Source: Myxococcales bacterium UBA1203 (lineage in GTDB: Bacteria; Myxococcota; Myxococcia; Myxococcales; UBA5297). From it: a stretch of DNA of 25,519 bases. The stretch lies in the NCBI GenBank assembly GCA_002309695.1, contig DBXV01000013.1:37480-62998 (forward strand), read 5' to 3'. Numbering within the stretch: the first letter of the stretch is position 1; each line of letters opens with the position of its first letter. The notes below the pieces were generated by a model. It was not told the DNA's origin, did no database searches, and saw nothing but the letters and a program-made list of their open reading frames with translations. Below are positions 14,550 through 22,179 of the stretch, in pieces. Both the position numbers and the translations under genes were made by a program.

Positions 14550-16451
14550 ATGACGAAGCATTTAAATAAACAGAAGAAGACGGATGTGGGGCAGACATTT
14601 GTACTTGCAGTTGCAATGTTACTAGTTCTTTCTTTTATAGTATTTACTACGATTGGTATTGGCTGGAAGACGAAAGAACGCATTAGACTCCAGAATACCT
14701 CAGATATTAGTGCATACTCGCAGGCAACCAAAACGGCCCGCGCTTTTAATTATTTTGCGTACACTAATCGATCTATTGCAAGTCATCTTGTTTCAATGAT
14801 GGTAGCTCACTCATATGAAAGTGAAATAACAGCGGTTGTTGGCTTGTATTGGAATCTTGCTGCAACGTGGGCACTGGAGTTTTTAATACAAGAAGCGGCG
14901 GTTGGAGGATGTCATTATAAAGCACGTATCCTTTTTAAGACTAGATGTATTCATTCAATTGGCTGGCCAATTTTTTTGGCACATGAAGCGGAAGATATTT
15001 TTACGATTATAAGGCTTGCAGGAAAAGAATGGGGATTATCTCAGTCATTAAAAAGAATAGATGCACAGTTTGATAATACCATTAAAGGGTTGTATGATAG
15101 TATTGATGAAATTAGAAAAAGCCAAAGTTCTGTTGGTGCAGAATTGGTGGGAAATATTCCAGGAGTATCTTTTCCAGGAGTTAGTTATGGTTTAGAGAAT
15201 TTAGATATTGGAACGGTTGCTACGCCAGGTTTGCTTAAAGGAAATTCTCCTGCAGCCAAGCTAAATGGAGTGGCAGATGATTATACGGCTAGAAGTTTAA
15301 ATGATGCAATTAATATTACGACAGGAAGTGGAAAAAATGCATCTTCTGATAATAATAGTAGTAAAGGGGCTAAGATAGATATAACTGACGTTGCAAATTC
15401 TGCGAGGCCTTTATGGGTAAGAAATAGATGGGCTGGATTTAGCCTTGATAATCTTCAGCTTCCTGTATTAACCCCTTTAATTAATAAAGTGAAAAGTGTA
15501 GTTAAACATAATGGATACTGCACTTTTGCACAAATTCCTTTCTTGCAGGGACAGACGGGGCTGTATAGTTATGATAAGTCATTGCTGAGCGGCCTTTTCC
15601 CTCAATGGATTAAAGGTATGGTCGGATACCCCTTGCAGGCCCCTGCTGCGGGGGTTCAGGGACGCCAGATTTTTGCCATGGATTATTGGACTATTCCATA
15701 TTGTACATGTGGTCACAAAACTAGTGGTAGAAATAAACGTCTTTGCACGGGGGGAGCGCCCTTTGGACTTCAGCCATTCCCTGTTGCCGGAACGTCGGGC
15801 CTTCCACAGCAACCTGCACGAATGGCCACAGGAAAAAATTCTTTCTATACGCTACATGCGCCTGGCGCGATATCTCCAAGTAATCTCGGTGGAAGCTACG
15901 TGACTGATATTATCATGACTTTGACTGGTCTTGGCGCTCATCATATGTCGGTCAAACACCCCATAACTGCATGGGATAGACTTCTTTCGTTCCAGAGATT
16001 TTTGATTATACCGAATGGTTCTTATAATCAGCCAATTGTTTATAAAAGTATGACACAAAATTTAGCTGTAAATGAAAGAGGTGGGCGTCAACCTTGGGAT
16101 ATTTATGAATCAGGTAAATTTAAGGGAAATATTTTTGGAACAACATCTAGGATCAGCTTTTTTAGAAGGTTGATAACGAGCGTTCACCTTAGCGGGGCGG
16201 ACGAGGCAACTGTATTTAGTAAGGCGATGGTGTATTACCATCGTCCAGGGCATTGGAAGGAGCCTCCAAATTTTTGGAATCCACATTGGCGCGCTAAGCT
16301 ACATCCATGGAGCACAGCCGAATTTAAAAAACTCGCAAAGAAAATTATAACATCGGAGACTTATCGAAATTCATATAATATATATGATTTAATGAACGGC
16401 AGAGGAGCGTTTTCCGAAAGTTCAGATCTTGTAATGGATGGTCTTAATTGA
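14550..16451 (+). CDS. Large TadG-like membrane-anchored protein
   Basis: Protein of 633 residues. After a basic N-terminus comes VGQTFVLAVAMLLVLSF, a single membrane helix (about 15-38), then RLQNTSDISAYSQATKTARA. This N-terminal region matches the TadG-like proteins found in Tad clusters, where the helix is followed by an aligned 'aD.aAys.A...A' region. Unlike the neighbouring pilin-like proteins, position +5 after Gly14 is Leu, not Glu, so prepilin-peptidase cleavage is doubtful. The large external part has no family I recognise; it contains a Cys cluster (YCTCGHKTSG ... LC). AGGAGG lies eight bases before the ATG, next to a GATCA/TGATC hairpin. The stop TGA directly abuts a GTG. Confidence 0.78.
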   Translation: MTKHLNKQKKTDVGQTFVLAVAMLLVLSFIVFTTIGIGWKTKERIRLQNTSDISAYSQATKTARAFNYFAYTNRSIASHLVSMMVAHSYESEITAVVGLYWNLAATWALEFLIQEAAVGGCHYKARILFKTRCIHSIGWPIFLAHEAEDIFTIIRLAGKEWGLSQSLKRIDAQFDNTIKGLYDSIDEIRKSQSSVGAELVGNIPGVSFPGVSYGLENLDIGTVATPGLLKGNSPAAKLNGVADDYTARSLNDAINITTGSGKNASSDNNSSKGAKIDITDVANSARPLWVRNRWAGFSLDNLQLPVLTPLINKVKSVVKHNGYCTFAQIPFLQGQTGLYSYDKSLLSGLFPQWIKGMVGYPLQAPAAGVQGRQIFAMDYWTIPYCTCGHKTSGRNKRLCTGGAPFGLQPFPVAGTSGLPQQPARMATGKNSFYTLHAPGAISPSNLGGSYVTDIIMTLTGLGAHHMSVKHPITAWDRLLSFQRFLIIPNGSYNQPIVYKSMTQNLAVNERGGRQPWDIYESGKFKGNIFGTTSRISFFRRLITSVHLSGADEATVFSKAMVYYHRPGHWKEPPNFWNPHWRAKLHPWSTAEFKKLAKKIITSETYRNSYNIYDLMNGRGAFSESSDLVMDGLN

Positions 16452-16469
16452 GTGAATGGAGAGAGTGGA

Positions 16470-17663
16470 ATGAAAAATTTAGATGTCATCGATTATTCAA
16501 AGGAAGCTGGTGGAGCCGTTGTTGAGACCGCAATACTCATGATTATTTTTGTGCCATTATTGCTGTACGCATTTTCTGCAGGGGAAATGTCGATGAGCCT
16601 CTTAGAGGCTCAAGAGGAGGTTGTTGCTGCAACTTGGGATGTTTCGACCTTTCCTTTTACATTGCTTAAGACCTCTTCAGGAAGTATAACTGATATGTGT
16701 AACATGGCGAGAGAGCAATATGCAACAGGGGCGAAGTATAGAAGAAATGCTTTCGTGAAAGGTAGTTATAGCCAACAATTACAGTGTATAAAAACATCAA
16801 GTAATATTGGCAGTTTTTCTGAGGGACGAAGTGCTTCTGGAAAGACATCGACAGATTTTGGAAGTGTCTACAAAAATGGAATTGCTGCTTTGCAGGGCAA
16901 TGCAGCTGGAGGTGTTGTAGAAATTGGAACAAAAGTACTCTTAAAAAATAGACTGGTCCCAACTAAATTTCGAACGATGAGCTTAAAGGTCCCTAATATT
17001 ACGATCTCAAATAGATTTTTTATTTTAGCTGACAGTTGGGGACTTTTTGAACTAGAAGATGATTATACAAATTCACGTCTTAGTTATGCTCCAGATACTT
17101 TTTTTGATACAAGTTATCCGAGTAGGACTTATTTTCAAGCTGTAACGAATGAGGTGAGAAATTCAGCAAAATTTATTAATCATTTGAGGCCTATACTTAA
17201 ATTTAAGCAGACTGCAAAGAATGAAGCTGTCGCAGATATCACTGTTTTTTTAGATCAAAGATCTGTTGGTTCGACGACGGCAAGAGCTGATCTTGCAAAG
17301 CCTAATATTATGGACTTATATATGGTAACGTGTGCGCCAGGGGGGGGAACCTGTGGATCTATAATTCGTGATTTTTGGAATGGACGTTGGGGAACTGATA
17401 AATTAAAATCGTATAAGTATGTCCCTACTTTAGAAACTGATAGCATGATTGGAACAATTATCAGGGGATTAACATTGGGATTTTTAGATTTAAGGCCTCA
17501 GCCCTATACGACGCCTCTTTATAATGATAGTAGTTCTTTATGGCAGAGATTTATTGCCTGGATAACTGGGCGTCCTCGTCCATCGGGCTTAAAATATAAG
17601 ACGGCTTTTGAGAATCGAACGAAATACTATATGGCGGGGCGTTCTCACGCATCCGCGCGGTAA
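16470..17663 (+). CDS. TadE-like pseudopilin with internal G8 tract
   Basis: Protein of 397 residues. Gly14 followed by GAVVET puts Glu at +5, then a hydrophobic helix (AILMIIFVPLLLYAFSA): a type IVb pseudopilin N-terminus like TadE. The long C-terminal part is unassigned. A run of eight G residues (17340-17347) encodes Gly-Gly-Gly at about residues 291-293, just after a Cys and before another (CAPGGGTCG). A GTG at 16452 abutting the upstream stop could also start translation; the ATG at 16470 is preferred because GGAG lies nine bases upstream. It sits between the TadG-like gene and the small pilin-like gene on the same strand. Confidence 0.8.
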   Translation: MKNLDVIDYSKEAGGAVVETAILMIIFVPLLLYAFSAGEMSMSLLEAQEEVVAATWDVSTFPFTLLKTSSGSITDMCNMAREQYATGAKYRRNAFVKGSYSQQLQCIKTSSNIGSFSEGRSASGKTSTDFGSVYKNGIAALQGNAAGGVVEIGTKVLLKNRLVPTKFRTMSLKVPNITISNRFFILADSWGLFELEDDYTNSRLSYAPDTFFDTSYPSRTYFQAVTNEVRNSAKFINHLRPILKFKQTAKNEAVADITVFLDQRSVGSTTARADLAKPNIMDLYMVTCAPGGGTCGSIIRDFWNGRWGTDKLKSYKYVPTLETDSMIGTIIRGLTLGFLDLRPQPYTTPLYNDSSSLWQRFIAWITGRPRPSGLKYKTAFENRTKYYMAGRSHASAR

Positions 17664-17683
17664 CTTTTTAAGGACTAAGGCCT

Positions 17684-17869
17684 ATGGGACGATTACAGAA
17701 AAGAATAAATCTAAAAAATAAGAGGATTTTTGGACAGGCGATGACCGAGTACGCAATACTTATGTTTTTTGGATTTTGCGGAGCCGCAACAATTTACACA
17801 CTTATGATGTCAGCTTTAAATATATATTTGAGATCGATTTATTTTGTTTTAAATTTGCCATTACCTTAG
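17684..17869 (+). CDS. Flp-type (type IVb) pilin-like small protein
   Basis: Protein of 61 residues. A basic leader (MGRLQKRINLKNKRIF) ends at Gly17; QAMTEY follows, so Glu is at +5 and Tyr at +6 of the predicted mature form, the signature of Flp/type IVb pilins. A hydrophobic helix (AILMFFGFCGAATIYTLMM) completes it. The mature form would be about 44 residues, within the Flp pilin size range, and could be the main subunit of the structure built by this cassette. ATG at 17684 preceded by AAGGACTAAGG. It is the last intact gene of the AT-rich block, nine bases before the transposase remnant. Confidence 0.75.
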   Translation: MGRLQKRINLKNKRIFGQAMTEYAILMFFGFCGAATIYTLMMSALNIYLRSIYFVLNLPLP

Positions 17870-17878
17870 TGAGACAAA

Positions 17879-18526
17879 ATGACAAAAGAGGAACAAAATT
17901 TTTTTGAGCTTCACGAACGATCTGACGGCGACGCAGGCGGTCGAAATTTGCGGAGTCAACCGGAACACGGTGAACCGCTATTACACACTGCTTCGGCGGG
18001 CGATTCTCTCGCAGAGCGTGCAGGAGGAAAAGGCGGAAATTGGCGTGTTCGAGTTGGACGAGTCGTATTTCGGAGCGCGGCGCGTACGAGGGAAACGCGG
18101 GCGCAGTGCGGCGGGAAAAACGCCCGTTTTTGGCCTTTTGAAGCGCGTAGAAAAAGTATTCGTGACCATTGTTCCCGATTGTTCTCGGGAGACGCTGATG
18201 CCCATCATTCAGGGAAAAATCCTTGAAAAATTAACTGTTTATACTGATGACTGGCGGGCTTACGACGGATTTGTGCTGAATGGCTACGACCATTATCGCG
18301 TATTCCACAGCGAAAATGAATTCGCGCGCACGTGAACGGCATCGAATTCTGGAGCTTTGCGAAGCGTCGCCTGGCGAAATTCAACGGCTGTGCGTCGGCG
18401 GCGTTTGCGCTGCACCAGGAGTGCGAGTGGCGCTACAACCACCGAAATGACGATCTTTTATCGCTCATCAAACAAGTTGTATGCGCAGGCCGTTCAGGGC
18501 AAGAACGGCAACGTTGCACCTCTTGA
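17879..18526 (+). pseudogene. IS1595/ISXO2-type transposase, frameshifted remnant
   Basis: The reading frame is split into three. A start-like ATG at 17879 leads to a T7 run (17899-17905), where the frame changes. The main part then reads LTATQAVEICGVNRNTVNRY, FELDESYFGARRVRGKRGRS, KTPVFGLLKR and LTVYTDDWRAYDGF, ending at HSENEFART and a TGA at 18333-18335. The C-terminal part HVNGIEFWSFAKRRLAKFNG continues in the first frame to 18526. These are the DDE-type motifs of IS1595-family transposases (ISXO2-like domain). The total span, 216 codons, is close to a full IS1016-group enzyme. IE-F-W also lacks one residue expected between E and F. Terminal inverted repeats were not found by eye. Its GC content is higher than the pilin block. 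Confidence 0.85.
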
Positions 18527-18579
18527 AGGGGACGGCCGCCTGTCCTCCCCCTTCAAAATTCCCTCTGCGGGGGAGAGGG
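18523..18579. repeat. Tandem hairpins, possible dispersed repeat
   Basis: TTGAAGGGG (18523-18531) pairs with CCCCTTCAA (18548-18556), and CCCTCT (18561-18566) pairs with AGAGGG (18574-18579). A third hairpin follows at 18634-18648. Dense GC-rich stem-loops of the type 'ccctctgcgggggagaggg' next to genes are common in interspersed repeats of many bacteria. No second copy is in the window, so repeat status is not proven. Confidence 0.4.
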
Positions 18580-18633
18580 CTCGAAAGAATACCGACTACA
18601 TCTCCCTGATTTTGAGGAGTGAGGTGCCCTTCT

Positions 18634-18654
18634 GCCCTTCCGAAGGGCTGTTTT
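18634..18654 (+). terminator. Possible terminator on the plus strand
   Basis: GCCCTT (18634-18639) pairs with AAGGGC (18643-18648) over a three-base loop, followed by TG and TTTT (18651-18654). It could end transcription from the pilin block or transposase before the convergent kamE gene. The T-run is short. Confidence 0.4.
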
Positions 18655-18673
18655 AAAGATAAAAAGATAATAT

Positions 18674-19432
18674 CTAAAGAACTTTCTTTTTCTCAACCAC
18701 TCCCTTCGCCACAAAATTCGCTACATCTGAAGCGCGGCTGTCTGGTCCGAAACCGACATCGAATCCGAGTTCCAAGGCCAGTTTGTGGTCGATGCGCGGG
18801 CCGCCCAGAACGAGAATTACTTTGCCATAGATGCCTTTATCTTTGGCACGTTGAATAAAGTGGCGGGCGTTGTCGATGTGAATGTCGCGTTGCGTGACAA
18901 TTTGCGAGACAAGTATTGCGTCGGCGTGTCCGGCGATGGCTTGGTCGAGCAGCGTATCATTGGGAACCTGCGCGCCAAGGTTATGTGCTTCAAACATGGC
19001 GTAGCGCTCAAGTCCGTAATCGCCATCGAAACCCTTCATATTCATAATAGCGTCGATGCCGACGGTATGGCTGTCTGTCCCTGTGCAGGCGCCAAAAACA
19101 ACGATTTTTCTGCCGATTTTTTCGCCAATCCATTTATCTAATTCGGTTCTGGACATTTTATTGATGACGACCTCAGGGACATCAATGGCTGAAAAATCAA
19201 TGGTATGCTTGAGGCGGCCATAACCAATAAAGAAACTATACTGCTCCGCCGCTTTTTCCATGGTGGCGATTTTTGTATCGATAAACCCCATTTTGCGCAT
19301 CAGCTCCCGCGCTGCTTCCTTTGCTTTTTCAGAAGGCGGGACGGGGAGCACAAATGCCGTTTGCACAATACCATCGTCAAGCCGGTCGCCATAAGGACGA
19401 ATAATCATCGGCTGGTTATTTTTATCAGTCAT
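18674..19432 (-). CDS. kamE: Lysine 5,6-aminomutase beta (cobalamin/PLP-binding) subunit, orphan
   Basis: Protein of 252 residues, about the usual KamE length. KamD/KamE moves the terminal amino group of D-lysine or beta-lysine in anaerobic lysine fermentation, using adenosylcobalamin and PLP. The cobalamin motif DxHxxG is present as DSHTVG, with the cobalt ligand His at 122. Lys133, eleven residues later in MNMKG, matches the spacing of the PLP lysine (His133/Lys144) in the Clostridium enzyme. The Rossmann end keeps GGPRIDHKLALELGFDVGFG. ATG at 19432 with GGGGA upstream. The alpha subunit kamD and other lysine-fermentation genes are not in the window; the upstream neighbour is topA (63 bases) and downstream is the IS remnant. 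A related ornithine aminomutase function is less likely, as OraE is a much larger protein. Confidence 0.88.
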   Translation of the reverse strand: MTDKNNQPMIIRPYGDRLDDGIVQTAFVLPVPPSEKAKEAARELMRKMGFIDTKIATMEKAAEQYSFFIGYGRLKHTIDFSAIDVPEVVINKMSRTELDKWIGEKIGRKIVVFGACTGTDSHTVGIDAIMNMKGFDGDYGLERYAMFEAHNLGAQVPNDTLLDQAIAGHADAILVSQIVTQRDIHIDNARHFIQRAKDKGIYGKVILVLGGPRIDHKLALELGFDVGFGPDSRASDVANFVAKGVVEKKKVL

Positions 19433-19495
19433 CTTTTATTCCCCAAAGCAAATGGAAGTTACTGTCAGAAAAAGTTGATCAGGCAAAAAGAGATA

Positions 19496-21787
19496 TTATT
19501 CTTTCTCCTCTTTTTGTACCCAGCCGCACTCCTTATTGGCGCAGGCAAGCAGGTCGCCGTTTTGACGCTTCGATTTTACGACGGTGAAGGATGCCCCGCA
19601 TTGTGGGCAGGGTTTGTTGACCGGTTTGTCCCACACCACGTTTCGGCATTTTGGATAGTTATTGCAGCTGTAATAGACCTTGCCTTTAGTGGATTTGCGT
19701 TCGGTAAATTCTCCAACGCCGCAGGCAGGGCATTTGACGCCGGTGGTAATTTTTTTGGTCGTTTTGCAGGCAGGATAATCGGTGCAGGCGATGAATCGGC
19801 CAAATCTGCCGTTGCGAATGGCCATGGGCTTGCCGCAATTCGGGCAGACTTCATCAATAGTTTCCTGAATTTCCGGCTTAATCGTCCCGTCCTCTTCTTT
19901 TGTGAAATTCTTGGTGTTTTTGCATTCCGGATAGCCGCTGCATGCCAGAAACTGTCCCATACGCCCCCATTTAATCACCATGGGCTTGCCGCATTTCTCA
20001 CAAATCAGGTCGGTGGGCGTCTCCTCGCGCTTGACATTCCGCATTGTCTGCGAGGCCGTATCCAGGCTCTTTTTGAAGGGACCATAAAAATCCCGGAGCA
20101 GCTTAATCCAGCCGCAGCGGCCATTTTCCACGGCGTCCAGGCGATCTTCCATGGAGGCGGTGAATTTTACGTCCATTTCATTGGGAAATGCCCGGACGAG
20201 CTCGTGAGTCACAATAGTGCCCAGTTCCGTTGGCCTGAAAGTGCCGCCTTCTTTCACCACATATTCCCTGTCCTGAATGGTGGAAATAATGGTGGCCATG
20301 GTCGAGGGGCGGCCGATGCCTTTTTCTTCCAGCTCTTTATTGAGCGAGGCTTCTGTGAAGCGGGGCGGCGGCTGCGTGAAATGCTGGCCTTTGGTCAGTT
20401 CCTTTAATTTGAGAATTTCATCTTTGGAAAGAGGCGGCAGCTCCTGATTGACGGTCCCCTTATTCTCTTCGTCACCATCCGTCTTTTCTTCGGCGTTTCG
20501 CTCCTTGAGCAGGGAATCAGTGTCGCCGTAGGCCCTGAGCCAGCCCATATATTTCAGCTTGCTGTCCGTGGCCCGGAAACCGGCTCTGCCCGCGCCAATG
20601 TCCACGGAAGTCTGCTGATAAATCGCCGGCTTCATCTGGCAGGCCACAAATCTGTCCCAGATGAGTTTGTAGAGGCGATACATGTCGCGCTCGAGATAAG
20701 GCTGGACGAATTCGGGCGTGTATTTCATCGAGGTCGGCCGAATGGCCTCGTGGGCATCCTGGGCGTTTCCCTTCGTCTTATAGGCGTTGGGCTTGGACGG
20801 CAGCTCCCCCGGTCCATAGGCCGAAGCAATAAAATCACGGACTTCGGCAACGGCTTCGGGCGCAATTCGGGGAGAGTCGGTTCGCATATAGGTAATCAGG
20901 CCGATTGAACCTTCTGCTCCCAGCTCGATGCCCTCGTAGAGGTGCTGGGCCAGGGTCATCGTCTTCTTGGCCGTAAAATTGAGCCTGTTGGCCGCGTCCT
21001 GCTGCATTTTGGATGTAATATACGGCGGCAAGGGCATGCGCCGCCGCTCCTTGTGCTCGACTCCGAGGACGACGAAGGGCGTTTTCTCCAGCTCGCGGGC
21101 CAGCTTCAGCGCCGACGCCTCATCGGGAATGCGGGGCTTTTCGCCGTCCAGCCTGACCAGCTTGGCGGTGAACATTGGCGGCTTTTTGGCCTGAAGGCGC
21201 ACTTCCAGTGTCCAGTATTCCTCAGGCTTGAATGCCTTGATGGCTTCTTCTCGCTCTACCACGAGACGGACGGCCACAGACTGGACGCGGCCAGCGGACA
21301 GCCCGCGTTTGATTTTGTCCCAGAGAATGGGGCTGATTTGGTAACCCACCAGACGGTCCAGAACCCGGCGCGCCTGCTGACTGTTGAATTTATTTTCATC
21401 CAGAGCGACCGGATTTTTGATGGCCTCTTTGATAGCCCGCTCGGTGATTTCGTGGAAAAGAAGGCGCTTCACCTTGGGCGCCTGCGTTTTTCCCAGCTCT
21501 TCAGCGATGTGAAAGGAAATGGCCTCACCCTCGCGGTCGGGGTCGGTCGCCAGATAAATAATATCGGATTTTTTGGCGGCCGATTTAATTTCTTTAATGA
21601 CCGTCCCTTTGCCGCGAATAACTTCGTATTCGGGGGAGAAATTTTTTTCGATATCCACGCCCAGCGTTTTCGATGGCAGATCCTTCACGTGGCCCACGGA
21701 AGCCATGACAGTGAAATCGGGTCCTAGGTATTTTTTGATGGTCTTGGCTTTTTTCGGGGATTCGACCACCAACAAATAGTGCGGCAT
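19496..21787 (-). CDS. topA: DNA topoisomerase I
   Basis: Type IA topoisomerase of 763 residues that relaxes negative supercoils. The Toprim domain begins at the N-terminus (LLVVESPKKAKTIKKYLG), with its acidic motif TDPDREGE at 81-88. The active-site Tyr is Y300 in GLITYMRTDS. Four zinc-finger-like Cys4 modules close the protein: CEKCGKPMVIKW, CPNCGKPMAIRN, CPACGVGEFTER and CPQCGASFTVVK, each with a second Cys pair. The frame is open 36 codons further upstream, but the ATG at 21787 directly begins the conserved domain and has AGAGGAA five bases before it. dprA lies upstream on the same strand, a common pairing, though here the gap is 392 bases. Confidence 0.98.
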   Translation of the reverse strand: MPHYLLVVESPKKAKTIKKYLGPDFTVMASVGHVKDLPSKTLGVDIEKNFSPEYEVIRGKGTVIKEIKSAAKKSDIIYLATDPDREGEAISFHIAEELGKTQAPKVKRLLFHEITERAIKEAIKNPVALDENKFNSQQARRVLDRLVGYQISPILWDKIKRGLSAGRVQSVAVRLVVEREEAIKAFKPEEYWTLEVRLQAKKPPMFTAKLVRLDGEKPRIPDEASALKLARELEKTPFVVLGVEHKERRRMPLPPYITSKMQQDAANRLNFTAKKTMTLAQHLYEGIELGAEGSIGLITYMRTDSPRIAPEAVAEVRDFIASAYGPGELPSKPNAYKTKGNAQDAHEAIRPTSMKYTPEFVQPYLERDMYRLYKLIWDRFVACQMKPAIYQQTSVDIGAGRAGFRATDSKLKYMGWLRAYGDTDSLLKERNAEEKTDGDEENKGTVNQELPPLSKDEILKLKELTKGQHFTQPPPRFTEASLNKELEEKGIGRPSTMATIISTIQDREYVVKEGGTFRPTELGTIVTHELVRAFPNEMDVKFTASMEDRLDAVENGRCGWIKLLRDFYGPFKKSLDTASQTMRNVKREETPTDLICEKCGKPMVIKWGRMGQFLACSGYPECKNTKNFTKEEDGTIKPEIQETIDEVCPNCGKPMAIRNGRFGRFIACTDYPACKTTKKITTGVKCPACGVGEFTERKSTKGKVYYSCNNYPKCRNVVWDKPVNKPCPQCGASFTVVKSKRQNGDLLACANKECGWVQKEEKE

Positions 21788-22179
21788 TTGGTTCCTCTTG
21801 AAAGACGGCGGGATGCGGCCCGTCATCAAATCCGGAAATATAAATAATCCGGAACTGATGATGGAGGGATATATGTTTTTCTGGCGGGTCAGCATCCCAT
21901 TTGTTTATTGATTAATCCGCCGTAAATAATCGGCGGGCAGGGGAAAACGTTCAGAACCGGTCAAATCAGGGAAAGGCGGTATTTTTAGGCGCATCCATGT
22001 ATTCTCTATGGAAATAGCTGGATGCATTAATGTTCCGTTGCTCCTACCTTGGCGGACTGGTTCAGACATAAAGATGTTGAGAAAAAACGCCAAAAATCCA
22101 GAAAAAATTCCGGGCGGCGTGTGCTGCAGGCCCGAAAGCCTGCCCTTTGGGGATGGGTGAATTTGGCTGTCCGTGGATG
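21788..22179. other. Intergenic region between dprA and topA with inverted repeats
   Basis: This 392-base gap carries several symmetric elements. TCCGGA occurs at 21831-21836 and 21848-21853, separated by 11 AT-rich bases. CCGCCG (21917-21922) and CGGCGG (21931-21936) flank TAAATAAT. Both elements share the core TAAATAATC followed by CGG or GGC. Near dprA, GCAGGC (22126-22131) pairs with GCCTGC (22138-22143); on the minus strand a T6 run follows only about 20 bases later, so it is a poor terminator. A 54-codon open frame (22069-21905, minus) lacks a ribosome site and is not called. The topA promoter is expected here but no clear boxes were found. Confidence 0.5.

Larger units (their letters stand above)
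12270..17878 (+). other. AT-rich accessory block (six-gene pseudopilin cassette)
   Basis: Base composition drops abruptly right after the pyrG stop codon and stays low through six same-strand genes until the transposase remnant. The genes are spaced by 18 to 62 bases and most have good Shine-Dalgarno sequences (GGAGGTG, AGAGG, GGAG, AGGAGG), so they look like one operon. Genes on both sides are more GC-rich. The shift together with the adjacent IS remnant suggests horizontal acquisition. No integrase, tRNA end or flanking direct repeat was found. Confidence 0.65.

Noticed and set aside
18540..18656. Coding continuation past the transposase end (peptide with NTDYISLILRSEVPF)
   Set aside because: It runs through the hairpin array and resembles translated repeat DNA, not a protein.
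19205..20407. Open frame of 400 codons on the plus strand
   Set aside because: Antisense to kamE and the zinc-finger end of topA; no motif.
21905..22069. Possible 54-codon gene between dprA and topA (minus)
   Set aside because: No Shine-Dalgarno sequence, no hydrophobic or conserved motif; the longer version overlaps the end of dprA.
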